Source of the DNA: Rhizobium croatiense
GTDB taxonomy: Bacteria > Pseudomonadota > Alphaproteobacteria > Rhizobiales > Rhizobiaceae
DNA length: 64,000 bases
Direction: 5' to 3'
Assembly: GCF_019793465.1 (NCBI RefSeq)
Contig: NZ_JAILYJ010000023.1
Location: forward strand, 1 to 64,000
The notes beneath the pieces were generated by a model. The model did no database searches, was not told the DNA's origin, and saw only the letters and a list, made by a program, of their open reading frames with translations. Positions 25,845-34,581 of this stretch are shown here, one piece after another (within the stretch, counting starts at the first letter, position 1; each line of letters begins with the position of its first letter). The translations under genes and the position numbers were made by a program.

Positions 25845-25909
25845 TGTCCAGTCCAATTCAGTTATGGCATTTCATAGTTTCTGCCGCATTCGATGCGTGA
25901 GGAAGATTA

Positions 25910-25930
25910 TTTTGCACAAAATATGCAAAA
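25910..25930. promoter_or_regulatory. candidate Lrp-type operator
   Basis: TTTTGCA (25910-25916) and TGCAAAA (25924-25930) form a perfect inverted repeat with a seven-base AT-rich spacer. It lies in the gap between the Lrp gene and the ABC operon. A second palindrome, TTTGCAAA, lies at 25977-25984, close to the ABC start. Repeated sites of this kind fit octameric Lrp proteins. Confidence 0.55.
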
Positions 25931-26005
25931 GAGGTGATAATTGCGCGAAAAAACCGCGTTCTTTTATCATTATCCTTTGCAAACTCAGTTCAGCCGGACC
26001 CATGC

Positions 26006-26785
26006 ATGTCGGATCAGTCCTTTCCTGCTCTTCGCGTCGAAGATCTCCATAAAAGCTTCGGCTCGCAACAGGTTCTCAAGGGTATCTCGACCGAGGCCCA
26101 CAAGTCCGACGTGATTTCGATCATCGGCTCGTCGGGCTCCGGCAAGAGCACCTTCCTTCGATGCATCAATTTCCTGGAAACGCCGGATCGCGGCCGCATT
26201 GCCGTCAACGGCGAGGACGTCGCGCTGAAAGTCGGCCGCGGCGGGCGGCTGCAGCCGCAGAGCTGGCGGCAGATCGAGCGGCTGCGGACCGGGCTCGGCA
26301 TGGTCTTTCAGAGCTTCAATCTCTGGGCTCATCGCACCGTATTGGAAAACGTCATCGAGGCGCCGGTGCATGTCATGGGCATTTCAAAGCGCGAGGCGAT
26401 CGAAAAGGCAGAAGCCCTGCTCCACAAGGTCGGGCTGTTCGACAAGCGCGACGTCTATCCCGCCTTTCTCTCCGGCGGTCAGCAGCAACGCGCGGCGATT
26501 GCGCGGGCGCTCTGCGTCGATCCCGCCGTCATGCTGTTCGACGAGCCGACCTCGGCGCTCGATCCGGAGCTGGTCGGCGAGGTGTTGAAGGTCATCCGCG
26601 ATCTCGCCGAAGAAGGCCGGACCATGCTGATCGTCACGCATGAAATGCGTTTCGCCCGGGATGTCTCGAGCCGCGTTCTCTTCCTGCATCAGGGACGGAT
26701 CGAGGAGGAAGGGCCGCCGGAACAGGTTTTCGGGGCGCCGGTCAGCGCCCGCTGCCGGGAGTTCACCCGTCTCAGCGCCCATTGA
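26006..26785 (+). CDS. polar amino-acid ABC transporter ATP-binding protein
   Basis: 259 residues of the HisP/OccP type. Walker A is GSSGSGKST near residue 42, the Q-loop VFQSFNLW near 103, the signature LSGGQQQRAAIARAL near 158, Walker B VMLFDEPTSALDP, and the H-loop VTHEMRF. The ATG at 26006 follows a poor ribosome site. The internal insertion with GGRLQPQSWRQIERLR is typical of the histidine/octopine/opine sub-group. It opens a four-gene importer operon divergent from the Lrp gene. Confidence 0.9.
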   Translation: MSDQSFPALRVEDLHKSFGSQQVLKGISTEAHKSDVISIIGSSGSGKSTFLRCINFLETPDRGRIAVNGEDVALKVGRGGRLQPQSWRQIERLRTGLGMVFQSFNLWAHRTVLENVIEAPVHVMGISKREAIEKAEALLHKVGLFDKRDVYPAFLSGGQQQRAAIARALCVDPAVMLFDEPTSALDPELVGEVLKVIRDLAEEGRTMLIVTHEMRFARDVSSRVLFLHQGRIEEEGPPEQVFGAPVSARCREFTRLSAH

Positions 26786-26833
26786 TCCACACCAGTCATC
26801 ATCGACAACACACGAACCAGGAGAATCCTGCGA

Positions 26834-27607
26834 ATGAAACTGCTCCCCACGCTTTTTGCCGGCGCGGCACTTGCGCTTTCTGCCGTCGCCGCGCAGGCCG
26901 AAGTCCGCTTCGGCGTCATGAACGAATCCTATCCGCCGTTCTTCGCCAAGGACGCCTCGGGGGAGTGGCACGGATGGGAAATCGACCTGATGAACGCCGT
27001 CTGCGCAGAGATGAAGGAGAAATGCTCGATCGTCGACATCTCCTGGGATGGTCTCATTCCGGCTCTTGAGAGCAAGAAGTTCGACGTGATCTGGTCGTCG
27101 ATGTCGAACACGGCGGAACGCTCGAAGGTGATCGACTTCACCGACAAATATTATAACACGCCGAGCACCCTGATCGGTCCCAAGGACCAGAAGCCGGGTG
27201 CGACCGCTGAAGACGTGAAGGGCAAGACCATCGGCATCCAGGTGTCGACGATCCAGTCTGAGTATTACAAGAAGTATTTTGCCGGCGCTGCTGAGGAGAA
27301 GACCTACCAGACGCTCGACGAGGCTTTCCAGGATCTCGCTTCCGGCCGTATCGACTACGTTTTCGGCGATTCGCTCGCGCTCGACGCGTTCCTGAAAAGC
27401 GACGGCGGCAAGGATTGCTGCGCCAAGATGGGAGATGTCGCCGACGACAAGGAAATTCTCGGAGCCGGCGTTTCGGGCGGTCTGCGCAAGGAAGATACGG
27501 AGCTGAAAGCCAAGCTGAATGCGGCGATCGCTGTGGTTCGCGCCAACGGCCAGTATGACGCGATCACCAAGAAATACTTCGACTTCGACATCTACGGCGC
27601 GAAGTAA
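26834..27607 (+). CDS. amino-acid ABC transporter periplasmic binding protein
   Basis: 257 residues. A signal peptide (LLPTLFAGAALALSAVAAQA) precedes the mature SBP_bac_3 domain: VRFGVMNESYPPFF, GWEIDLMNAVCAEM, WDGLIPALESKKFDVIWSSM and IGIQVSTIQSEYY. The Cys pair KEKCSI and KDCCAK is in the usual places for this family. It is the substrate receptor for the ATPase before it and the two permeases after it. Lysine/arginine/ornithine/histidine-type or opine-type ligands are possible; the exact amino acid cannot be read from sequence. Confidence 0.9.
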   Translation: MKLLPTLFAGAALALSAVAAQAEVRFGVMNESYPPFFAKDASGEWHGWEIDLMNAVCAEMKEKCSIVDISWDGLIPALESKKFDVIWSSMSNTAERSKVIDFTDKYYNTPSTLIGPKDQKPGATAEDVKGKTIGIQVSTIQSEYYKKYFAGAAEEKTYQTLDEAFQDLASGRIDYVFGDSLALDAFLKSDGGKDCCAKMGDVADDKEILGAGVSGGLRKEDTELKAKLNAAIAVVRANGQYDAITKKYFDFDIYGAK

Positions 27608-27619
27608 GCAGTCCAAGAG

Positions 27620-28345
27620 ATGGCGACCGCGCAACAAGGCATTCTGGACCTGCTGTCTCCCTATCCTCCGGGATGGGGCCGCGTTCTCTTGACAGGTGCA
27701 GTCTCCACGGTCGCCATCTCGGCCTGCGCCTTTGCGGTCGGCCTGTTGCTCGGCACCGGCGGCGCGCTTGGAAAGCTATCCGGCAATCGCCTGCTCCGCC
27801 TGCTGCTCGATCTCTACACCACCGTCATCCGCGCGGTTCCCGAGCTGATCCTGATCGTCGGGCTCTATTATGCAGGCACCGACGGCCTCAACCGGCTGCT
27901 GGCGGTATTCGAACTGCCGCCGGTCAATGTCAACGGCTTCGTCGCCGCCGTCGCCGTGCTCGGCTTCGTGCAGGGCGCCTATATGACGGAGGTGCTGCGC
28001 GGCGCGATTCTCGCCATTCCGGTCGGCCAGATCGAAGCGGCCAAGGCCTTCGGCATGGGACCGATGCTGCGGTTCCGCCGCGTCCTGCTGCCGGCGCTTT
28101 TGCCGAACGCGCTGCCGGGGCTGGCCAATCTGTGGATGTCGGTCACCAAGGACAGCGCGCTGGTCGCAGTCGTCGGCTACCAGGAACTGGCGCTCGCCAC
28201 CCGCCTCGCCGGGGCGAGCACCAAACACTACTTCGTGTTTTTCCTGGCTTCGGCCCTTCTCTATCTCGCCATCACGCTCGTTTCCAACCTCGCTTTCAAG
28301 CTGATCGAGGGGCGGGTGCGGCGGGGACAGCCGCGCCTTGCCTGA
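27620..28345 (+). CDS. amino-acid ABC transporter permease (HisQ-like)
   Basis: A 241-residue inner-membrane protein of the HisQ/HisM family with five predicted helices. TVIRAVPELILIVGLYY is the conserved N-terminal region, and QIEAAKAFGMGPMLRFRRVLLPALLPNALPG contains the EAA loop that contacts the ATPase. It starts 12 bases after the binding-protein stop. Confidence 0.9.
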   Translation: MATAQQGILDLLSPYPPGWGRVLLTGAVSTVAISACAFAVGLLLGTGGALGKLSGNRLLRLLLDLYTTVIRAVPELILIVGLYYAGTDGLNRLLAVFELPPVNVNGFVAAVAVLGFVQGAYMTEVLRGAILAIPVGQIEAAKAFGMGPMLRFRRVLLPALLPNALPGLANLWMSVTKDSALVAVVGYQELALATRLAGASTKHYFVFFLASALLYLAITLVSNLAFKLIEGRVRRGQPRLA

Positions 28346-28360
28346 AGAAAGCCGCGCCCC

Positions 28361-29050
28361 ATGAGTTTCACCTGGATCTCTTCCTACTGGCCGCTTCTTC
28401 TGACCGGCGCCTGGCAGACGGTGTCGCTGCTGGTCATCTCGGTGGTATTCGGTTTTATCATCGCTATCGGTCTCGCCTTCGCGCAGGTCAGCGGCGGCAG
28501 GCTGACGCGGCTGCTTGCCCGCGGCTACTGCACCTTCTTTCGCGGCACGCCGCTGCTGATCCAGCTGTGGCTTCTCTATTACGGCGTCGGCTCGCTGCTG
28601 CCGATGGTTCCCGGCATCCGCCAGAGCCTGTTCTGGCCGATCCTGCGCGAAGGCTTCTTCTTCGCTGCCGTCAGCTTCACGCTGAACTATGCGGCTTACG
28701 AGGCGGAGGTTTTGCGCGGCGCGCTGCTTGCCGTTCCCAAGGGCGAGCTCGAAGCCGGCCGGGCCTTCGGCCTGTCGCCCTGGAAGCTGACCCGCCGTAT
28801 CTGGCTGCCGCGCGCCATCCGCATCGCCCTGCCGACGATTGCCGGAGAGATCGTCATGCAGCTGAAGGCGACGCCGCTTGCCTTCACGGTGACGGTGATG
28901 GATCTCTATGCGGTGGCCAACAAGGTTCGCCAGGACACGCTGCTGGTCTATGAGCCGCTGCTTGTCGTCACCCTTTTCTATCTCGCCCTGACCGCCGTCA
29001 TCGCCTGCGTCTTTCGAGGTCTCGAAGCGCAAGTGCCGGTCCGGCGTTAG
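28361..29050 (+). CDS. amino-acid ABC transporter permease (HisM-like)
   Basis: A 229-residue partner permease with five predicted helices. CTFFRGTPLLIQLWLLYYG and the EAA loop ELEAGRAFGLSPWKLTRR are standard for the family. With the preceding permease it forms the heterodimeric channel of the importer. It lies 15 bases downstream in the same operon. Confidence 0.9.
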   Translation: MSFTWISSYWPLLLTGAWQTVSLLVISVVFGFIIAIGLAFAQVSGGRLTRLLARGYCTFFRGTPLLIQLWLLYYGVGSLLPMVPGIRQSLFWPILREGFFFAAVSFTLNYAAYEAEVLRGALLAVPKGELEAGRAFGLSPWKLTRRIWLPRAIRIALPTIAGEIVMQLKATPLAFTVTVMDLYAVANKVRQDTLLVYEPLLVVTLFYLALTAVIACVFRGLEAQVPVRR

Positions 29051-29126
29051 GCGGACGGACGTTTCTCACTTTGTTTTTAAAGCCCGCCGCCGGTAACGGC
29101 GCGACAGCCTGAATGGAGATCTCTTC

Positions 29127-30035
29127 ATGAGCACTACACGAATTCTCGATGGCGGTATGAGCCGCGAGTTGCTGCGGCTTGGCGCCGAATTGAAGCAGCC
29201 GGAATGGTCGGCGCTGGCGCTGATCAATTCGCCGGATATCGTCCGCGAGGTGCATAAGGAATTCATCGCCGCCGGCTCTGAGATCATTACGACGAACAGC
29301 TATGCGCTGGTGCCCTTTCATATCGGCGAAGACCGGTTCCAGAAGGAGGGTGCGGCGCTGATCCGTCTTGCCGGTCGCCTAGCACGCGAGGCGGCCGATT
29401 CCGTCACCGGTCGCAAGGTGCTGGTCGCCGGTTCGCTGCCGCCGATCTTCGGCTCCTACGAGCCGCAGAATTTTCGGCCTGAACGGGTGCAGGATTATCT
29501 CAAGGTGCTGGTCGAAAACCTCGACCCCTTCGTCGATATATGGCTCGGCGAGACCCTGAGCCTGATCGCCGAGGGCGAGGCTGTCCGCAAAGCGGTGGCG
29601 GCATCGGGCAAACCGTTCTGGATCTCGTTCACATTGGCGGATGACGAGGCGGACATCGAAAGCGGTGAGCCGAAGCTCCGCTCCTGTGAAAGCGTCGAGG
29701 CGGCGGCGTCCTGGGCAGTGTCATCGGGTGCGGCGGCCTTCCTGTTCAATTGCAGCAAGCCTGAGGTCATGCGAGCAGCGGTCGAGACGGCCGCCGAGAC
29801 GTTCCGGATGGTGGACGCCCAGATCGAAATCGGCGTCTATGCCAACGCCTTCGAAGGGGAACAGGGCGCATCGGCCGCCAATGAAGGTCTGCACGACACC
29901 CGCGACGATCTGAACGACGACGCCTATTCGCGTTTTGCCTGCTCCTGGGCCGAGGCCGGCGCGACGATCATCGGCGGCTGCTGCGGCATCGGCGCCGCCC
30001 ATATCCATCGTCTCGGCAAGGTGCTTTTGCCGTGA
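29127..30035 (+). CDS. homocysteine S-methyltransferase family protein
   Basis: 302 residues of the betaine-homocysteine/S-methylmethionine:homocysteine methyltransferase fold. The zinc-binding cysteines are in FLFNCSKPE and GGCCGIGAAHI near the C-terminus, and ILDGGMSRELLR near the N-terminus is the usual start. These enzymes move a methyl group from a donor such as S-methylmethionine to homocysteine, giving methionine. It lies 76 bases after the second permease on the same strand, so the importer may bring in the methyl donor or a sulfur amino acid; that link is inferred. Confidence 0.87.
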   Translation: MSTTRILDGGMSRELLRLGAELKQPEWSALALINSPDIVREVHKEFIAAGSEIITTNSYALVPFHIGEDRFQKEGAALIRLAGRLAREAADSVTGRKVLVAGSLPPIFGSYEPQNFRPERVQDYLKVLVENLDPFVDIWLGETLSLIAEGEAVRKAVAASGKPFWISFTLADDEADIESGEPKLRSCESVEAAASWAVSSGAAAFLFNCSKPEVMRAAVETAAETFRMVDAQIEIGVYANAFEGEQGASAANEGLHDTRDDLNDDAYSRFACSWAEAGATIIGGCCGIGAAHIHRLGKVLLP

Positions 30036-30058
30036 AACGTCGGGCGGCCGCGAATGGC

Positions 30059-30271
30059 TTGCCCGAGCGCCGAATTATTCCGGTGGATGAGCCGGTTGCC
30101 TAGGCTTCGGGTGACCTTATGGGCCGCGCGAAGCGGAGCGGCCGCGGCCTGTCGTCGATGGACGGACTGATCGCTGCAACCGCGGTTGCTCACGATCTCA
30201 CTCTCGCCACGCGTAACACCAGAGATTTCGAGGGGTTCGGGATCGATCTCGTCGACCCATGGTCCGTGTAG
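30059..30271 (+). pseudogene. VapC/PIN-domain toxin, C-terminal remnant
   Basis: The frame from 30059 reads LPERRIIPVDEPVA, then a TAG at 30101-30103, then ASGDLMGRAKRSGRGLSS, MDGLIAATAVAHDLTLATRN and TRDFEGFGIDLVDPW before the final TAG at 30269. This is the last third of a VapC-type PIN ribonuclease, including the conserved Asp of MDGLIAATA and the TRNTRDF motif. The N-terminal two thirds and a VapB antitoxin gene are absent, and the stop interrupts the rest. It is a decayed toxin-antitoxin fragment lying between two ABC operons. Confidence 0.7.
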
Positions 30272-30294
30272 TCCTAGAAGGCTGCCGACAGCTT

Positions 30295-31065
30295 TCAATG
30301 CAGCCCGAACAGGTTCAGCAGCTCCTCGCGATGCCGGACGAATTCCGGCGCGCTGCGGTCGCGCGGACGCGGCAGATCGATGTCGATCAGGCGCGGCTCG
30401 CCTCCCTTTTCCCGCGGCAGGATCAGGATCCGGTCGGCGAGATAAATCGCCTCCTCGAGATCGTGCGTGACGAGAATGGTCGTTACATCCTCGTCGCGCC
30501 AGATCCGGGCGAGCTCCTGCTGCATACCGATCTTGGTCATCGCATCGAGCGCGCCGAGCGGTTCGTCGAGCAGCAGGATTTCCGGCTGAACGGCAAGCGC
30601 CCGGGCGATGCCGACGCGCTGTGCCATGCCGCCGGAGAGTTGCCTTGGATAGGCCGACTCGAATTGCTGCAGGCCGACGAGCTTGACGTAGTGGCGCGCA
30701 CGCGCCCTCGCCTGCTCGCGGGCGAGACCTCTCGTCTCCAGCCCGAAGGCGACGTTGCCGAGGACGTCAAGCCAGGGAAGAAGGCGCGGCTCCTGGAAGA
30801 TGACGGCGCGTTCCGCGCCGACGCCGCGGATTGCCTTGCCGTCGACGAGCACCTCACCGGTATCGGACTCTTCGAGACCGGCCAGAACCCGGAGCAGGGT
30901 CGTCTTGCCCGATCCGCTGGCGCCGACGATGGCGAGGCTTTCACCGGAGCGGATGTGGAGGTTGATATCTTTCAGAACCTGCAGATGGCTGCCGTTCAGC
31001 TTGTAGGATTTGGAGAGGTGACGGATCGTCACCTCTCCGCGGCGAATGTCCTGGGCGAGGCTCAT
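30295..31065 (-). CDS. sulfonate/taurine-type ABC transporter ATP-binding protein
   Basis: 256 residues. Walker A is GASGSGKTT near residue 48, the Q-loop IFQEPRLLPW, the signature LSGGMAQRVGIARAL, Walker B ILLLDEPLGALD, and the H-loop VTHDLEEA. The Q-loop EPRLLPW and the DEPLGALDAMT form are typical of the SsuB/TauB group. It is the last gene of a four-gene minus-strand operon with a binding protein, a permease and an FMN-dependent monooxygenase, so the cargo is probably an organosulfur compound. Confidence 0.88.
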   Translation of the reverse strand: MSLAQDIRRGEVTIRHLSKSYKLNGSHLQVLKDINLHIRSGESLAIVGASGSGKTTLLRVLAGLEESDTGEVLVDGKAIRGVGAERAVIFQEPRLLPWLDVLGNVAFGLETRGLAREQARARARHYVKLVGLQQFESAYPRQLSGGMAQRVGIARALAVQPEILLLDEPLGALDAMTKIGMQQELARIWRDEDVTTILVTHDLEEAIYLADRILILPREKGGEPRLIDIDLPRPRDRSAPEFVRHREELLNLFGLH

Positions 31066-31074
31066 TGCAGTTCC

Positions 31075-32058
31075 TCAGTTGCTTGCCGGCTTGGCGTCGG
31101 CGGTGAAGATGATGTCCTTGGCCGCCAACTGGCCCTGCTTCAGCTTGCCTTCGCGAACCAGGACGTCGATCCAGAACTGGATGTCGCGCTCGACCGGCAG
31201 ACCGCCGGCGCGAACGCCGTAGCCGCGGAAATACTGCGCGATGTCAGGGTTCTCACCACGCTCGCTGAGCGCCTTGGCCAGGATCTTCTTGGTTTCCTCG
31301 GGATGTTCGCGGGCATAGTCGAGGGCGCGGGCCGACTGTTCGACGAAAATCTTCGCGGCCTCGGGATGCTGCTGAATGAAATCGCGGCGCAGGACCACGA
31401 AGCCGCCGGCGATGTCGCCGAGCACGTCGGTATCGTCGAAGACCGCGCGCAGGCCGCCGTTTTTCAGCGCCGCACCCTCGAAGGTCGTCTGCCAGTAGCC
31501 GAAGGCGGCAATATCGACCTGCTTGGAGCGCAGCACCTGCTCGAGCTGCGGCCCGGGAACGACGACCTGATTGGCGGAATCGCTCGGCAGGCCGACGGAA
31601 TGCAGGGCTTCGCGGATGGTGTAATCGAGATGGGCGCCGAGCGTGTTGACCGCGATGCTCTTGCCGGCAATATCCTTGATGCTTTTGATCGGGCTGTCTT
31701 CCAGCACGTAGAAGGTCGACTGCACCTCGTCATTGATGCCGTTCGACGGGTAGGCGGCGACGAAATCATTGCCGCCGATGATCGAATTCAAGACGGCGGA
31801 GGTGGCGGCGCTGCCGATCTCCACGTCCCCGGATGCCAGAGCGATGAGAGAGGCCGGCCCGCCCTGGGCGTAGCCGACATTCTCAAACGTGATGCCGGTG
31901 TCTTTGAAATAGCCGAGCGCGTCGGCGAGTTCATGGGCGGCAAGACCGCCCTGGCTCGCGAGATAGCGCAGTTTCACTGCGTCGGCGGCAGCGGCCGGCG
32001 TGGCGAGACCGAGAGCGATCACGGCCGGCAGGAGAAAATTGCGGGGATGGAACGTCAT
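31075..32058 (-). CDS. sulfonate-type ABC transporter substrate-binding protein
   Basis: 327 residues. The signal peptide (FLLPAVIALGLATPAAAADA) is followed by an NMT1/SsuA-like domain: VKLRYLASQGGLAAHELADA, GGPASLIALASGDVEIGSAA and NVGYAQGG. The pair of lobes and the position between permease and ATPase genes identify it as the receptor of this importer. The ligand is inferred to be an aliphatic sulfonate or similar compound from the adjacent monooxygenase. It starts 39 bases after the permease stop. Confidence 0.87.
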   Translation of the reverse strand: MTFHPRNFLLPAVIALGLATPAAAADAVKLRYLASQGGLAAHELADALGYFKDTGITFENVGYAQGGPASLIALASGDVEIGSAATSAVLNSIIGGNDFVAAYPSNGINDEVQSTFYVLEDSPIKSIKDIAGKSIAVNTLGAHLDYTIREALHSVGLPSDSANQVVVPGPQLEQVLRSKQVDIAAFGYWQTTFEGAALKNGGLRAVFDDTDVLGDIAGGFVVLRRDFIQQHPEAAKIFVEQSARALDYAREHPEETKKILAKALSERGENPDIAQYFRGYGVRAGGLPVERDIQFWIDVLVREGKLKQGQLAAKDIIFTADAKPASN

Positions 32059-32097
32059 GGGATGTCCTTTCGGAAAAGAAAAAATCGGAGGAAGAAA

Positions 32098-32949
32098 TCA
32101 GGCGTTCGGCTGCGACCAGCGGCAGAGGCGGCGTTGCAGGAGAACGAGCAGGGCATTGGCGGCAAGGCCGAGGAAGGCGAGCAGCAGGATCGCCGCAAAC
32201 ATCAGCGGGATCTGGAAATTGTACTGGGCGTTCATGACCTGGAAGCCGATGCCCTTGTTGGCGCCGATCATCTCGGCGGCGATCAGCAGCAGAAGCGCCG
32301 TCGTCGCCGAGAGGCGCAGGCCGACGAAGATCGCAGGCACCGAGGCCGGCAGGATGACGCGGCGGAAGATGGTCAGCGGTCCGGCGCCATAGGTCCGGGC
32401 CATCTCGATAAGCTTCCTGTCCACCTCCTTGACGCCGCCGATCGTGGCGAGCAGCACCGGAAACAGCGTCGCCCAGAAGATCACGAAGATCTTGGACGTT
32501 TCGCCGAGGCCGAGCAGCAGGATGAAGACCGGATAGAGCGCCAGCGCCGAGGTCTGGCGGAAGAGCTGCAGGATCGGATCGAGCGCCTGCTCGACGGCTC
32601 GAAACTGCCCCATGAACAGGCCGAGCGGAATGCCGACCACGACGGCAAAGGCGAAAGCGGTGCCGGATCGCTGCAGGCTGATGACGATATCATCGAGCAG
32701 CGCGCCGTTGGCGAGGTTGGTCCAGAGAGCCGACAGGATTACGTTCAAGGGCGGGAAGATGGCGGGATTGATCCAGCCCCTGGTGCTCGACACCTGCCAG
32801 AGTGCGAGGAAGCCGATCAGCAGGCCGTAGCGCGGTAAAAGCGATGCGAGCACACCGCGCACATGCGACGCGAAAGTGGGCGTATTGCTTTCGCCGCTCT
32901 TCAGGCGGCTGAAGCTTCTTGGGAGGACCTGATTGATTTCATAAGCCAT
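32098..32949 (-). CDS. sulfonate-type ABC transporter permease
   Basis: 283 residues, with about six membrane helices and the BPD_transp_1 fold of SsuC/TauC: YGLLIGFLALWQVSSTRGW near the N-terminus and MARTYGAGPLTIFRRVILPASVPAI as the EAA loop. The ATG at 32949 follows GAGGAGCGATCC. It lies ten bases after the monooxygenase stop, so the two are transcribed together. Confidence 0.88.
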   Translation of the reverse strand: MAYEINQVLPRSFSRLKSGESNTPTFASHVRGVLASLLPRYGLLIGFLALWQVSSTRGWINPAIFPPLNVILSALWTNLANGALLDDIVISLQRSGTAFAFAVVVGIPLGLFMGQFRAVEQALDPILQLFRQTSALALYPVFILLLGLGETSKIFVIFWATLFPVLLATIGGVKEVDRKLIEMARTYGAGPLTIFRRVILPASVPAIFVGLRLSATTALLLLIAAEMIGANKGIGFQVMNAQYNFQIPLMFAAILLLAFLGLAANALLVLLQRRLCRWSQPNA

Positions 32950-32959
32950 GGATCGCTCC

Positions 32960-34312
32960 TCACTCTGCTGCCTGGAGAGCTGCACGTCCGGCAGCTCGGC
33001 GGTTGCTCGGGAACGGCAGGCCGAGATTTTCCCGGAGCGTCCTGCCCTCATAGGCCGTGCGGAACAGGCCGCGGCGCTGCAGTTCCGGGATGACCAGGTC
33101 GACGAAGTCGTCGAGCGCCGTCGGCAGCCAGGGCGGCAGAATGTTGAAGCCGTCAGCGGCTTCGTTCTCGAACCATGTCTGCAGCGTATCGGCGATTTTT
33201 TCCGGCGTTCCGACGATGGTGTAGTGGCCGCGCGCGGATGCGATCCACTGGTAGAGCTGGCGGATGGTGAAATTGTTTTCGTCGGCGATCTGGCGGATGA
33301 GGGCCTGGCGGCTCTTCATGCCTTCGGTCGGCGGCGCCGGCGGCAGTGGCCCGTCGAGGTCGTAGCCGTGCAGGTCGAGCGTGCCGCCGGTCAGGCCGTT
33401 GAGGAGGCCGATCCCGTCCTCTTCGACGATCAGTGACGTCAGACGGTCGTATTTCTCCCGCGCCTCCGCTTCGGTTCTGCCGACGAAGGCGGAAACGCCG
33501 GGCATGACCAGGATGTGATCGGGGTTGCGGCCGAGACCGCGGGCGCGTGCCTTAATATCCCGGTAGAATTCCTGGGCGGTTTCGATGTGCTGATGGGCGG
33601 TGAAGATCACCTCGGCCGTTGCTGCGGCAAGCCCGCGGCCGTCTTCGGACTGCCCGGCCTGCACGATAACAGGATGGCCCTGCGGCGAGCGCGACACGTT
33701 GAGCGGGCCGCGCACGCTGAAATGTTCGCCACGGTGGTCGGTGTCGTGCAGCTTCGCCGGGTCGAAGAATACGCCGGTCTCCTTGTCGCGGATGAACGCG
33801 TCGTCCTCGAAGCTTTCCCAGAGTTTGCGGACGACGTCGACGTGCTCGGCGGCGCGGCGATAGCGCTCGGCATGCGGAAGCTGGGTATCGCGGTTGAAAT
33901 TCTGCGCCGTCGGGTCGCCTGTCGTGGTGACGACGTTCCAGCCGGCGCGGCCGTCCGAAATCAGGTCGAGCGAAGCGAATTTCCGGGCGGTGGTATAAGG
34001 CTCCTCGTAGGTGGTTGAGGACGTCGCGATGAAGCCGAGATGGGTGGTCAGGGGCGCGAGCGCGGAGAACAATGTGACGGGCTCGAAGCCGGCGACGCGG
34101 GCGTTGCCGCCTTCTCGTGCACCGCCGAAACCGACAGCCAGGTTGTCGGCGAGAAAATAGGCGTCGAAGAGCCCGCGTTCGGCCGTCAGCGCAAGTTGTT
34201 TATGAAACTCGAAACTGGTGGCGCCGTCGACCGGCTGGTCGGGGTGCCGCCAGGATGCAACATGCTGTCCGCCACCAGGAAGAAATGCCCCAAGCCTGAT
34301 TTTTCGTGTCAT
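32960..34312 (-). CDS. LLM-class FMN-dependent monooxygenase (NtaA/SnaA/DszA family)
   Basis: 450 residues of the bacterial luciferase-like fold. RKIRLGAFLPGGGQHVASWR at the start, RGLFDAYFLADN, GWNVVTTTGD and GHPVIVQAGQSEDGR are hallmarks of the NtaA/SnaA/DszA/SoxA family. Such enzymes use FMNH2 from a separate reductase to oxygenate sulfur or chelating compounds. It opens the sulfonate operon behind AGGACGCGAA and probably desulfurises what the importer brings in. No flavin reductase gene is visible nearby. Confidence 0.9.
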   Translation of the reverse strand: MTRKIRLGAFLPGGGQHVASWRHPDQPVDGATSFEFHKQLALTAERGLFDAYFLADNLAVGFGGAREGGNARVAGFEPVTLFSALAPLTTHLGFIATSSTTYEEPYTTARKFASLDLISDGRAGWNVVTTTGDPTAQNFNRDTQLPHAERYRRAAEHVDVVRKLWESFEDDAFIRDKETGVFFDPAKLHDTDHRGEHFSVRGPLNVSRSPQGHPVIVQAGQSEDGRGLAAATAEVIFTAHQHIETAQEFYRDIKARARGLGRNPDHILVMPGVSAFVGRTEAEAREKYDRLTSLIVEEDGIGLLNGLTGGTLDLHGYDLDGPLPPAPPTEGMKSRQALIRQIADENNFTIRQLYQWIASARGHYTIVGTPEKIADTLQTWFENEAADGFNILPPWLPTALDDFVDLVIPELQRRGLFRTAYEGRTLRENLGLPFPSNRRAAGRAALQAAE

Positions 34313-34393
34313 TTCGCGTCCTCTCGGTTTGCCGCCAATGGCCCGGTCTGCTCAAGGCCGAGGTCAGTTTGGCTGTCAGGACGCTAGCCTACG

Positions 34394-34416
34394 TTCTCCA
34401 TAAATTTTATAGAGAA
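34394..34416. promoter_or_regulatory. 23-base near-perfect palindrome upstream of the sulfonate operon
   Basis: TTCTC and GAGAA arms, extended by ATAAA/TTTAT, match their reverse complement at all but the centre and one symmetric pair. It lies 82-104 bases upstream of the monooxygenase start in an AT-rich stretch that likely holds the promoter. It may be an operator; the regulator is not known. Confidence 0.5.
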
Positions 34417-34581
34417 ACTTCATTTCGTAATTTCGGGGGAGGAGTGAATAGTTTTGCGGGATCGGCGTGAATCTGGAAATCGACGATCGGAGCGGCAGCC
34501 GATTTCCATGTCGGACGCCGGGCACCGGTTTATGCACCAACGTCCGCGCTGGCGGATGGCAATGCCTGGCTTGTCCAGGCG

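Noticed and set aside
30036..30294. Functional VapC toxin
   Set aside because: An in-frame TAG, the missing N-terminal half with the first catalytic Asp, and no antitoxin gene.
30259..32838. Very long plus-strand open frame (over 800 codons) opposite the sulfonate genes
   Set aside because: It is the reverse-strand shadow of the well-supported ATPase, binding-protein and permease genes, has no ribosome site or domain, and is His/Asp/Arg-rich as expected from antisense of GC-rich codons.
32098..33051. Longer start for the sulfonate permease at 33051
   Set aside because: The extra 34 residues are antisense to the monooxygenase-type pattern and overlap its coding end; GAGGAG before the ATG at 32949 decides the start.
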